From: Rattus norvegicus
Taxonomy: Eukaryota > Chordata > Mammalia > Rodentia > Muridae
Assembly (NCBI RefSeq): GCF_036323735.1
Contig: NC_086024.1
Span: 137,279,053 to 137,343,052, forward strand
Direction: 5' to 3'
DNA: 64,000 nucleotides
How positions within the stretch are numbered: the first letter of the stretch is position 1; every line of letters begins with the position of its first letter. Positions 47,564 through 58,799 of this stretch are shown piece after piece. The position numbers were made by a program, and so were the translations under genes. The notes below the pieces were generated by a model. That model saw nothing but the letters and a program-made list of their open reading frames with translations. It searched no databases and was not told the origin of the DNA.

Positions 47564-47753
47564 GGGGCTGGAGAGATGGCTCAGTGGTTAAGAGCACTGA
47601 CTGCTCTTCCAGAGGTCCTGAGTTCAAATCCCAGCAACCACACGGTGACTCACAACCATCTGTAATGGGATCTGATGCCTTCTTCTGGTGTGTCTGAAGA
47701 CAGCTAGAGTGTACTTATATATAATAAATAAATAAAATCTTTAATAAAAAAAA
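47564..47753 (+). mobile_element. B2 SINE, sense, with intact target duplication
   Basis: Near-consensus B2: 'ggggctggagagatggctca' head to an A-rich tail. The 13-bp 'aagaaaacttctc' flanks it exactly (47551-47563 and 47754-47766). 'gtaatgggatctgatgcctt' and 'atatataataaataaataaa' are typical of murid, rat-leaning B2. Confidence 0.93.
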
Positions 47754-47766
47754 AAGAAAACTTCTC

Positions 47767-48859
47767 TTTGCAACAGATGGAGATCATTACAGAAAACCCC
47801 GACCAATCAAAACAACAAAGTTGTGGAGCCCTGTCCCGCGGATTCATCTACAAAACAACTCCCACTTAAGGCTCAGGAATCATTGCAGAAGATGGGGCAG
47901 GGAGACTGAGAGAGCCAAGGATCGGGGGTTACTGCAAGACAGCGTCAGAAGCTACACCCGTACTGTCTTACCAATGTGATTTCCCTAGCGTGAACTGGCC
48001 AAGGACAAGAAACGTGCCAGCGTGGACGGAGAGGAAAGTCTATGGGGCCTAAACCCGACACAGAGAACCCCAGGGACTTTTTAAAAGTGCTCTAGCATAC
48101 ATGAAGCAAGATCAAAGAGGTACGAGGGAGACCCCAGCATCTTGCAGGGGTGGGGGCTGAGTCCCCATGTTCCTTGATCTTGTATATGGGAACTGGTAGA
48201 GTTGGGGTGTGAGTGTGTGAAGCAGCTTCCCTCCCAGGACATTCTTCACGATGCGTCCAACTGTCTTCTTGGCACCTGCACAGGTACTGGGCGAGACCAG
48301 TTTCCGCTTTCCCAAGTGAGGCCCTGGGCAGCCCCCACAATCCTGCCCTGTTTGGAGTTACACGCACAGCCCCATCTGGATGGTAGGATGCCTGGCTCCT
48401 GCTGAGAACCAGATGGAGAGCCTGCGGGAGACAAATTGCCCCCTCCCCGGGCAGCTGCCGCCCCACCCTGTTCCCACTTGTGAGAAGGACTGGTGGCCCC
48501 TCCGCTCTGAGGCCTGGTTCTTGAAAGCTTTCTCTTCCTTCCCCTTTCTCCCCTCACCTCCTCATATTTCTCCTCTCCCCTCCCTCCCTCCCTCCCTCTC
48601 TCCCTCAGTCCCTCCTACCCCTCTACCTTCCCATCCATTTCTGTTTCCTTTCTCCTGTCTGTGTTGGAATCCCTTCATAGCCTATCCCACAGGGCCACAT
48701 GGGACGCAGGATCCTCCACTCCACACCCAGCCCTCATCTGGGAGATGCAACAGGTCCCGGTACCCTGGCTTGGCCCTGGGTCCATCTGTACCATGAGCAT
48801 GAGCGAAGCTCAGTACGCTGGTCTGCAGCCTTCCCTCATCTCTCACTTCTCTTGCTTCT
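47767..48859. other. Single-copy sequence with pyrimidine-rich patch
   Basis: A (CCCT)n patch sits at 48576-48604. No exon or SINE recognised. Confidence 0.4.
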
Positions 48860-48893
48860 GGGAGTGGGTCGGGGTAGGGGAGGGGGAGAGAGG
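48860..48893 (+). other. G-quadruplex motif
   Basis: Runs of 3-5 G separated by short loops (AGT, TC, TA, A), ending in 'gagaggg'. Confidence 0.55.
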
Positions 48894-51440
48894 GACGGTA
48901 GCAATTCTTTATAGCCCGAGATTAGTTATACTTTCTTTGGAAAATCCACACACGCTCTGTTTCAAATCCTCCAAGGTTATCTTGGGAATATGCAACCCCA
49001 GGACCTTCAAAGTGGCATGTGTTATGCCTAGAGCTCCCAGGGCCTCTTAAAGCCCATCCTGCAGGCTGTTCCGGGCTGGGCTTGTTTTGGACGCAATGCT
49101 CGCTTCTCTGAACTGTATTGCTTGCTTCCCGTTGCTCACTCCTTGCGGGTCTCTGCTAGATGAAACTGCAGCCGGCACAGGCCTTGCTTCACACACCCTT
49201 ATTTTCCCTACATTGACAAGTTGGTTGGTCCTCATGGTCCATTTGTTATAGCTAATGAACCAGTACTGGTACATTTTTAATGGAAGCCCTAGTTTCACTC
49301 GGATTTTCTAGTCTGTCTCTGGTGTCTGCTCTGTATTCCAGGATCCCAGTCAGGACCCTGGGGACCTCTCATCACCCAATACACCAGGCTCTTCCGTCCC
49401 AGACCCCTTGCTTTTGATAACCTCAACGGTTTGCAGGAGTGTTGCTTGTTGGGGAGAAGGGCTGAGGGATGACCCTCCTTTTGGGCTTCTATGATGTTTT
49501 TCTCACAACTGAACTGGTTTGTGGGTTTTAGGAAGAGCTTAGAGCAAAGTGCTGTGCTGTTCGTAGGTCCTGCCTCTGCAAAGTAGATTTTAGTCACCGT
49601 TTAGTCCCTGACTATCAGGATTCCCTCTCATAAACCCATCTTTTCTTTTCTCCTCCCTCCGGGCAACTGGGGAGGAGGACATGGGCTCAGAGGGTCTGCA
49701 CAGATGGCCCAAGTCTCCTGCATGGGAAGTGTATCTTGTCTTGTTTATTTACTTATTTATCTAATCGCTTGTTTTATCATGATGGATTCATGGAGATTAA
49801 TTTTATTCTTTGGGATTAAAATCAGTAAGTGTGCTTTATTGCTGCAATTTCAGCTCTGTTCATGGGAGTGCTGAAAGTTTGTTCCTGTGGCTCTCGGGCA
49901 TGTGTGTGCATGAGTGTGTGAGCATGTGTGTGCTCATGTGTGCGTGCGTGCACATATGTGTGTATGCACAGGGAAAGTGGTTTGATGCACTGGGTGCTTT
50001 CAGAGAAGGCAGGCTCACAGTGGGAATTGTTGTCACGACCTGTAGGACTGGCACCCCAGCACCTGTCCTGCCTCGCTCCGTGCCTGGAGGTTAGACACTG
50101 CCCTGGGGACACGATGTACTACCACTACTGCTCTTCCATGTCTCAGGCTGGTACCTCTGGATACAGGACCTGAAGGAGGCTAGGGGGTTTACTTAGCCCA
50201 ACTGGACATGCTCCGGGTCTTCCTCCCTCTGCTGTGTGAGCCTCTTGGTGCTTTATCCTGTCTGAAGGAGACTCAGGGTTTCCTGAGGTCCCCACCTGTC
50301 TTCCCATCATGACCTTGGCTTGCCCAGTCCCATTGGTACCCTATGTCCTCCTGCAGGCAGGCAGGTGTCCCTGGGACTGTTGTACTATGAGGTTTCCCCT
50401 TCTAAGTCTGGGCTCCTCAACTGGTCTAGTGTGAACAGGCCTGGATGCTCCTGCTGGTGGCCGGCGTGGCAGGGTCCCCAGCCAAACAAATCAGACTGGC
50501 GGAGGAGCTGTTCCCAGAATGGAGGCAGACTGCATACCCACACCAACTACAGAAACACTCAAATAGCTTCAAGCTGTTGGTTCAGACGGCAGCAGGATCC
50601 CCCAAAACAAACAAACACAGGCTTGAAGGGCCGATAGTTCCCTTTATAGATCCGTCTCACAGCCGAGGCTGATATACCATGTGGAAATGGGGCCAGCATC
50701 TTCTCAGCCTCCTGGGGTGGCATGGCTGGCACCCACAACCACTGCCTTCCAGAGACTCTGCCCAGCAATAGCTTACCCCCGTCTCCTGTTTTCACATCCA
50801 GGAAGGACGGGGCCCAGGAAGGCTGTACCAATGGCTAAAATGACCCATAGTCACCCAGAAGGGCCAGTGGCCAGGGCTCAGGATACAGCAGGACAGATTG
50901 GGCAAACAGGGCTGTTCTAGTCAGCTTTACATATGAGAGGTGTTCATTCATTTATTTCCTTATGGTTCTGGAAGCCAGGCTCTCAAACTGGGCGTGTGAA
51001 AATGAGACCAGTGCTCCCTCTGGAGCCTCTTCAGCTGCCATAGCCCCCTCCAAAGAGCTGGCTACTCTGAAGGAAGCTGGGTGTAACCGGACCCACCTCC
51101 ATTTTAAAGGCTAATGGGTAGCAGAGGCCAGACCACTAGCTATGGGCACTAGGCTCATGATAATGGTGGCCTGCAGATTTGGTTGGGATAATGGGAGGAC
51201 AGAGGGTGGCAGACACTGGAGAGCTGTCCACTGATCAAGGGACAAAAGCTTATCTTGCCAGCGAGTCCCAGAACAGACGCATGGGGCCAACTGTGCAAAC
51301 CAGCACCCTGGCTTCCCTTTATTATGTCCAGATTTCAATCTGAGCAGAGCTCACCCTGTCTTCTTCCGTGACCATCAGCCAGATCCAAGTGGGAACTTCA
51401 TTTTAAGCAAGAGCGGGGAGTTATTCCTTTTAAACGCAAC
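48894..51440. other. Single-copy sequence, no supported gene
   Basis: 49.88-49.98 kb has a degenerate (GT)n patch. 50.92-51.12 kb might be a very old LTR but I could not establish it. No exon recognised. Confidence 0.38.
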
Positions 51441-51800
51441 GGTTAGTTTTAAATGTCATCTTGCCACATTTTAGAATTACCTAGGAGCGATCACGGTTGG
51501 TCTGCAGCCATGTCTGTGGTGTGTTGTCTTGATTATTAATTGATGTAGGGAGACACCCTGCTACTGTGGGCAGCACCATTCCCTACTCAGAAGGTCCTGA
51601 ATATTCTTAACTGGAGAAAAGTCAGGGCCAACAGGTGTCATGGCGCGTTCCTTTTCTCCTCTTGACTGTGGATGTGTGACTAGCTGCCAGAGTTCCTGAA
51701 ACAATGACCAGCAGCTTGGAAGTGCAAGTCAAATAAACCCTTTCCTCTTCTGTGCTTCTGGTCAGGATATTCTGTCACTGCGACAGAAATGAAACTAGAA
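51441..51800 (+). mobile_element. MaLR-like LTR, sense
   Basis: 'ttaaatgtcatcttgccaca', 'tagaattacctaggagcgat', 'gtcttgattattaattgatg', 'caaataaaccctttcctctt', 'acagaaatgaaactagaa' follow the MaLR order. Confidence 0.62.
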
Positions 51801-52389
51801 CCCCATGTCATAGGAGGTGGCAGCTATGGGCTGTGGAAAGATCCCAAATTCAGGAAGTTGAAGTCCCTGTGCAGTGCCTGAGTGGGGAGGCAGAGCTGCT
51901 CCATGCCCACCACTCCTTCCCTGGAACTCACCAAGAAGAGACTCGTCCACATAGAGAGCTGTGTGGGGATCCCCAACTGTTCTCCTCTCTACAGCCAAAC
52001 CTGAATCCACACGAGAACAGGGAATCTCAGTGGCCTTTGCTCAGGAAACACTGCTCTAGACAGAAAACACCCATCAGCCGTGCAAGAGTCCAGGACCCAG
52101 GAAACAGACCTGTGAGCATCTGCAGCCTGCCTAGCAAGGCACTGGCAGCAGAGGGCTTCAGTGGGATGCAGTCCTAGCATGAGCCACACAAAGGCACAGC
52201 CCTGGAAGGGACCTAAGGGGGCTTCTGGAGCAGAGGTTTATTAACCCCTTTGGAGGCGTGTGTGACCCTGAGGAATGCCCAATCCAAACTTTCCAGACCG
52301 TGTGATCAGTAATGCGTGTTCTGGGTGCTGTGGAGGAGACTCGGCCAGTAAAGCTCAGGCATGAGGACTTGAGTCTGATTCTCAGAGTC

Positions 52390-52640
52390 CACATAAAAAA
52401 AAGTCAGGTATGGCAGCACATGCTTGTCACAGTGCTGGAGACCCAGAGACAGGCAGATCCCTGAGGCTCATGAGCCAGCCATTCTAGTCAGTGAGCACCA
52501 AGTCCGAGTGGGAGACTCTGTCTCAGAATACAAGGTGGATGATCCTAGAGGACCTAAGGCGGTCCTCTGGCTTACACATGTGCTTGTGCGTGCGTGCACA
52601 CACACAAGCACATGTGCATATACACATGGATATGCACACA
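52390..52640 (+). mobile_element. B1-derived SINE with extension
   Basis: 'gtcaggtatggcagcacatg', 'gtgctggagacccagagaca', 'tgagccagccattctagtca', 'gggagactctgtctcagaat' then 'ggcggtcctctggcttacac' with a CA-rich end. Same type as at 2376. Confidence 0.5.
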
Positions 52641-53097
52641 CCTGCACGTATAGACAAAGGATGATAAAACAAGTGTCCATTTCATTATTTCACCTCAACT
52701 TAAATATGTTAAACACTCACACAACACAGACATGCCATTTTCATCTGCCAGCAGGGCAAAATCCAGAAGTTCGAGAGCAACCACCTAGGCAGTGTGAGGA
52801 CCAGCAGACTCGTGTGCTATGAGCAGGAGCACAGCCTGTGTGTGAGCGGGAGCCACCTTTTGCATAAAAGTGAGTGAGAACATTGTCAGAATTTCTTGTC
52901 GTTCCCTAAAGAAACGTGGGAAGACACTGGCGAGAAGTCGCGGCGGTAGTCGTAAGCTACCAGGAAGGCCCTGCCTATGAGCCAGATAACTGTCTCTGCT
53001 CCAAGCTGCTGGGTCATGTGTCAGAGTCACAGTAGGACAACAGGTGAGGTGGAGTTTGAGGAAGCAATTTAGAGAGAAGGCACACCCTGTTGTGGTC

Positions 53098-53102
<5 letters not shown>

Positions 53103-53148
<46 letters not shown>
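53103..53148. repeat. (CA)n microsatellite
   Basis: About 23 CA units. Confidence 0.95.
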
Positions 53149-53963
53149 CGGCACACTTCTACCAAAGGTTAGGCAGGTCACCTCACACCTTTGCACAAAT
53201 ACTTCAAAAAAACTAGGTTGGAGAATTAGGTATAAAAGGCAAAAGGTGAGAATCCATTACCAGAGGAATCACAAGAGAATACTGAGGAGCTCTGGGCAGA
53301 ATCATAACCTGATCCTAAGGAGAAAAGAGAGCTCAAAAGACACCTGATTTTCACAGAGAGACCCAGAGATGCTCCGTGCTGAGGGCCAGACAAGGCCAGT
53401 GAAGAACTGATGAGGGATATCATGCTGGAGATGCCAATAACCTGGGACAAGAGAGAACACTGAGGACACAGCACTGGAGGAAAACCACACAGAGAAAAAG
53501 GAAAACACGCAGTCACGGAGACCCAACACTCACCAGGAACCTCCTGAAGGAAGCGGAGTTCTAACAGTCGTTCCAACAGAGAGTCTGCTGCTTACGCTCA
53601 GCTTCTGCTGGCGAGACCGAGACGCCCACAGGCTGACTCTGCTATGGTCACACCAGCGTGAGGGCTCATAGGTGGCCTACACCCCTTCTGTAAACATCCA
53701 AACAACTAGGGGATCAGGAAATCGAAAAGGTCTGAGGGCAAAAACCCAAAACACTGTGACCGAGGATTTGCTATGCAAGACAGGTTTCTGTCTTGAAGTG
53801 TAAAGAAAGCCCAGTGTGGTCAGGGATCTCCTGGGGCTCAGGCTGTGACCCAGGCCATTGATCCGAACACGCTTCTCCTCTCAGAAGCCCTCTGCCCTCA
53901 GAGGGGAGGAGGGCTTCGAGGCTGAAAGGAACAGGCAGAATCTGAATACGGATGCAGTGCTAG

Positions 53964-53967
<4 letters not shown>
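53149..53967. other. Single-copy sequence, no supported feature
   Basis: GA-rich on the plus strand from 53.2 to 53.55 kb. No repeat recognised. Confidence 0.38.

Positions 53968-54011
<44 letters not shown>
53968..54011. repeat. (GT)n microsatellite
   Basis: About 22 GT units. Confidence 0.95.
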
Positions 54012-54013
<2 letters not shown>

Positions 54014-54438
54014 AAGGAGGTGCATGTCCCTGCTGACAGTCCTCTCCTCAGAACACACCTGCCGAAGCAGATGGCGTCAGGCGACCGGCAGACCCAGGAA
54101 AAGTCAACGTGGCTGCTCCTTGCTTTACAATTTGTTGTGGCTTCTCATTACAGTCACAATCGTTTCCAATTATTAGAAAGAGCAAAGGAAGCAAATGCTC
54201 CAGATTGGATAACAAATGGTACGGTCTGCCAGCCTGTGAGCTTCTAGACAATCACAGGAACAACAGACCTTAGAGACGCAGAGACACAGAAGAGCCAGGG
54301 GCTGGGCTCTGAGCCCGTCTGGCTGTGACAATGGATCCAGGTGACAGGAGAAACCAAGAGAGACAAAGAGTTAAAGCTAGAGGCGTTGGTAAGATGTGAA
54401 ATCAAGTCAAGTTAGTGAAACAGAGACATAGAGGGACT

Positions 54439-54739
54439 GTTGTGTGGTTAATCTTGTCTGTCGGTTTGCTGGGGTTTGGAGCCACCTAGGAGACACACCT
54501 CCAGGAGTCTCTGAAGGGGTTCCTGACAGGTTTAACTGGGTAGGGAAGACCCACCCTGAGTGTGGGCAGCAAAGGTTGCCTCTCTCCACTTCCTGGTCAG
54601 CATGCTGGACCTAGCCACTCCCATCATGCCTTCCTCCTCACGGTGGACTTCATCCCTCTGAACTGTGAGCTAAAATAAACCCTTCCTCTGTTGTATTACA
54701 TTTTGTCAAATATTTAATCACAGGAAAAGTAACTAACAT
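54439..54739 (+). mobile_element. MaLR-like LTR, sense
   Basis: 'tgttgtgtggttaatcttgt', 'gagccacctaggagacacac', 'gaagacccaccctgagtgtg', 'gagctaaaataaacccttcc', 'aaaagtaactaacata'. Ends in the standard 'agtaactaaca' form. Confidence 0.65.
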
Positions 54740-54769
54740 AGTTAGGAATAAAGAAAAAAACTTGCAGGG

Positions 54770-55140
54770 TGTGGTGGTTTGAATACGTTTGGCCCCATAG
54801 ATTCATGCATTTGAGCGCTTGGCCATAGAGAGTGACACAATTAGGAGGTGTGGCCTTATTGGAGGAAGGGTGTCACTGTGGAGGCGGGCTTTGAGGTCAT
54901 GTATATGCTCAGGTTCTGCCCAATAAAGAAGGCAGTCTCCTCCGGGCTGCCTATGGATCCAGATGTAGAACTCTCAGCTCCTCCAGCACCATGTCTGTCT
55001 GCACATCTTTGTGCTTCCAGCCATGATAGGAACAGACTAAACCTCTGAAACTGTTAGGCAGCCCCAATTAAATGTTTGCCTTTACGAGAGTTGCCTTGGT
55101 CATGCTGTCTCTTCATAGCAATGAAACCATAGCTAAGACC
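54770..55140 (+). mobile_element. MaLR-like LTR, sense, second subfamily
   Basis: 'tgtggtggtttgaatacgtt', 'aattaggaggtgtggcctta', 'gatgtagaactctcagctcc', 'gttaggcagccccaattaaa', 'agttgccttggtcatgctgt', 'gcaatgaaaccatagctaag'. Same subfamily as the split copy at 61878. Confidence 0.68.
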
Positions 55141-55142
55141 CA

Positions 55143-55321
55143 AGGATCGGAGAGATGGTTCAGTGATTCAGACCGTCGGATGTTCTTCCAAAGGACCAGA
55201 GTTCTATTCCCAACTCCTACATGGTGGCTCACACATAGCTCCAGTTCCAGGGGATCCAACACCGTCTGAGGGCACCAGACAAAATGGTACACATACATGG
55301 AGGCAAAACACCCATACACAA

Positions 55322-55361
<40 letters not shown>

Positions 55362-55380
55362 TAAACAATAAATCTGTACA
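55143..55380 (+). mobile_element. B3 SINE with (AAT)n tail
   Basis: 'ggatcggagagatggttcag', 'gagttctattcccaactcct', 'gctccagttccaggggatcc', 'ctgagggcaccagacaaaat', 'caaaacacccatacacaaaa', then (AAT)n at 55322-55360. Confidence 0.76.
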
Positions 55381-55814
55381 CGAGACACAACATGACTTTC
55401 ACAGCAGCTTTCAGCCTTCTCCTCACAGCTCCTCATGATGGCACGTGAAATCTTGCTAGACTCAAACATGTCACATGGATGTTTTTTTTCTGGCAAACCA
55501 TGACCTCATGTCACCACAGCCATATCCACCTTCCTGTCCACTCTCTGGTTCCGCAGTGACCACTGCAACAGGCATGGACTGAGTTTCCAGCATTCCATGA
55601 CTGAATGGGTGTCTGTTTCTTGCTCACCTGCAGTCAGTCATGCCTCCACTGAGGTTCCCCAGAGAACACAGAGCCAGGTACCAGATACCGGGTGCATCAC
55701 TGGTGCCACGGTGTCCCGCATTGAGGCCCCTAGACGGAGCAGAGACTCCAACCTGCACAGCCATGTGCACAAGTGTCTGTGGCGTTCCTAAACGCAGTCA
55801 CGGAGCACCTACGT

Positions 55815-56245
55815 TGTGACCCGTAACCTTGACTGCCAACTTGGTGGCCTCTGACATCACCCCAGAGACATACCACCATGTTTGTTGGGAGATGTCTTCC
55901 AGGGAGGATGAACTGAGGGAGAAAAATCTGTTCTCAGAGCAAGCGACACCTTCCAGCAGACAGCCCAGATACAAAGAGGTCTGAAGGGGAAAAGAGTTGC
56001 CTGTCCGTCTTCACTTCTTCCTGAGGTGTCAGTCACTGCTGGCTGCCGCCAAACTCTGCTGCCTTCAGACTTAGATTCTTCTGCCTTCCAATGTGGACTG
56101 AAGACCAGCGGCTCCCCAGACATCCTCCGTACCTTCCGCATGACACTGGGACTGCTACGGCAGTTCACCGGGTGAACTGAAGAGCCAGGAGGCCATTGTT
56201 GGCCTACCCAGCTCATACCATGTAAGGCAATGCAATAAATTCCCT
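55815..56245 (+). mobile_element. Diverged MaLR-like LTR, sense
   Basis: 'taaccttgactgccaacttg', 'ccagagacataccaccat', 'ccttccgcatgacactggga', 'caatgcaataaattccct' give the MaLR plan with many changes. 3' end approximate. Confidence 0.42.
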
Positions 56246-56427
56246 TTGTAAGATGCAGGTATCAGACCTTTTCCTCTGAACTTCCCTACTCTTACACGCA
56301 TTGCAGTAACACAAGTCCATACTGATGTTCCAGACAGTTCCCTGCCTCGCGGATCATTCTGTCTCCTTTCTTTGTCTGCTGGACCATGAGAAACCTGACT
56401 CCACCAGACCAGTCCATTCAGTCCTTC

Positions 56428-56538
<111 letters not shown>

Positions 56539-56778
56539 GGCAGGAAGTGGGGGGCTGGCGTCCCTGGCATCTCCACTCCTGGGGAAGCACATTGCCAACT
56601 GATCTGCAGGGTGTGTGGTGCCCTCTTGCCTTTAGCTTTACAGACTCTATTTACTTCCCAAGTGGCCTTGGTAGTCCCTGCTCTGCCCCTGCAGTAAACC
56701 CGTTCCACACACACATGAACAATGTCGTTAGGTACAGCGTTAGGGCCTTCCTAAGATCCCTGACTTCATAAGTAATGG

Positions 56779-56935
56779 GATTTCCTTCTCCCTCCCTCTC
56801 CCTCTCTCTCTCCCTCTCTCTCTCCCTTTCCCCCATCCTTTCTCTCCCTCCCTCTCCCTCCCTCTCCCCCCTCTCCTCTCTTCCTCTCTTTCCCTCTCTC
56901 TCTCTCCTCCCCCCTCTCCTTCTCTCTTCCTCTCA
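56779..56935. repeat. (CT)n/(CCCT)n polypyrimidine tract
   Basis: About 155 nt nearly all pyrimidine, abutting an antisense B3. Confidence 0.93.
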
Positions 56936-57141
56936 GTTATTTTCATGTGTATTAGTGTTTTGTCTACTCATCTGTCTGTGCACCATGTGCATGTCTGGCA
57001 CTTGCTAGAGGACAATACTGGATCCCCTGGAACTGGAGTTAAAGACAGTTGTGCATTGCCATGTGGGTGCTGAGAATCGAACCTGGGTCCTCTGGGAGAG
57101 CATTCAGGGCTCCTAACCATTGAGAACTATTCCCAGTCCCC
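56936..57141 (-). mobile_element. B3 SINE, antisense
   Basis: Plus-strand 'ttttcatgtgtattagtgtt', 'gcaccatgtgcatgtctggc', 'ggatcccctggaactggagt', 'gagaatcgaacctgggtcct' and 'tcctaaccattgagaactat' are the reverse of the B3 body and head. Confidence 0.75.
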
Positions 57142-57287
57142 TAAGGAATATTTTAACATGCACATCGAATAGTTACCCTTGGCTACAGAGTCAGTCCTGT
57201 GCGCTTTGGAAAATGTAGCAAACCATGGTTCCCTGGGAACGGAACATCTTCACGGCTGGCTTCCATCTTCGTCCCTCTCTTCTCCTT

Positions 57288-57600
57288 TGTACGGTCTGAA
57301 TCTGAAACTCCCCAGACTTGTGCGTCCAGTGTCTGCTACCCAGTTGGTGGAACTTTTTTTGAGAGACTGTGGAACGTTTAGGAGGCGGGGCCTGGCTGGC
57401 AGAAGTAGATCACCGGTGTGCGCCTTTGAAGATGGTCCCCACTCGTTGTGCTGAGTTCTCTGCTTTCTGATCCACGGTGAAGCGAGAGGTGTCTGCTGCA
57501 CACTCCAGAATCAAGAGCTCCACCAAACCTTCCTTCAGTTACTGACCCCAACCTAGAATACAAGCTGCATCTGTTGTCACGGGGATAAGAAAACAAACCC
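57288..57600 (+). mobile_element. MaLR-like LTR, sense, diverged
   Basis: 'acggtctgaatctgaaactc', 'acccagttggtggaactttt', 'gtggaacgtttaggaggcgg', 'gctttctgatccacggtgaa', 'gataagaaaacaaaccc' track the MaLR order. Confidence 0.5.
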
Positions 57601-57671
57601 ACTCCTCAGCTCCAGGAAGCCTCAGATCTCTTCTGAGTATGATTTTCCCTTTTGCAGAAAGATAAAGTTGG

Positions 57672-57884
57672 GAGTCTTTAAAAAGGATTTATTATTATTG
57701 TTGTTGTTGTTGTTGTTGTTGTCTGAGCTCCTGATCTGTGTGCATGAGCACACATGCCACAGTCCATGTCACAGTGCACATGAAGAGGTCAAAGGGCAAT
57801 CTATCTCCTTCCTTCTACCTTTAGCTGAGTCCCGGGAATCACACTCGGGTCTCCAGTCTTAGCCACCTTGAAAGCCCATTCCTT
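57672..57884 (-). mobile_element. tRNA-derived SINE (B4/B3-like), antisense
   Basis: (TTG)n at 57689-57721 is the tail; 'cacatgccacagtccatgtc', 'gaagaggtcaaagggcaatc' and 'ccgggaatcacactcgggtc' are the reverse of the body and head, as in the SINE at 20441. Confidence 0.55.
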
Positions 57885-58079
57885 TCAGAATGATCTAGCT
57901 TGCAGGCTCTTCAGGCTGGCTTCTGTGCCCAGCTGTGTGTTTCTGTGCCCTGGGGGCTGGTGTTCTCTCTTTCCTGGGTGCTCCCTCCATGGAGGAGCGG
58001 GTGTTTACCTCTGCACGTGCTGAAGGCCCGAGGCTGCTTCCTGCTGGAGCGCTCGTGAAGAAAGCTGGTGTAAACATTC

Positions 58080-58530
58080 CTGCCGAGCCTTTTGTGTTGA
58101 CATAAGTTTTCAAATCAGTTGGATGAACACAGAGCACACAATTGCGGGGTCTTGTGGCAGGAAAGGGTGTACTCTGTAAGGAAATGCCAAACCGTTTTCC
58201 ACGGTGGCTGTACCACGCTGCACATCACCAGCCGTGCCCAGCAGTCCCTGCCGTTTGACACACTCACAAGCATTTGGTGCTGGCAGTTTTGTGAAGTTTT
58301 TGTTTTGTTTTGGGTTCGTTCTCCCCCCCCCCCCTTTTAATCTGCGTGTGGTGGCATCTCCGTGTTCGAATTTGCAATTCCATGGTAAGGAACGGCTGTG
58401 AATGTCTTCTCACGTGCTTACTCGCCATCTGTCTGTCCTCTGTGGCGAGCTGTCTCTCCAGATCTCTCCCCATTGTTAATCAGAGTGTTTGTTTTCTGAT
58501 TGCTTAGTGCGGGGGTTTCTTTGTAGACTT
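58080..58530 (-). mobile_element. Old L1 ORF2 3' fragment, antisense
   Basis: 'ggaaatgccaaaccgttttc', 'acggtggctgtaccacgctg', 'gtgtggtggcatctccgtgt', 'gaatgtcttctcacgtgctt' and 'actcgccatctgtctgtcct' are the reverse of L1 ORF2's C-terminal part. Includes a C-run at 58322-58334. Confidence 0.65.
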
Positions 58531-58799
58531 TCTAAGCAAGACACGGGAGACACAATGGACAGAACACGTATATCAACACTCTAACCCACAGCCTGAGGCA
58601 AGCAGCTTGGAAAACAGATCTCTATCCACCCCCACCAGCCAGGAGGCCTCCTGCTGTATGCTGGGCTTTCAGAAAATTAGGTCAGCAGCCACGGGAAGCC
58701 ACACAATAGACTCTGTAACTACCAGCACAGACAGCGGACTCAGTACATGCAAGTACACGAATGCTTCCATGATCTTGTTGCCCACTTTCCACCCAGAAC

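Noticed and set aside
50918..51120. Possible very old antisense LTR
   Set aside because: 'ctagtcagctttacatatga' vaguely resembles an LTR end, but the rest could not be followed.
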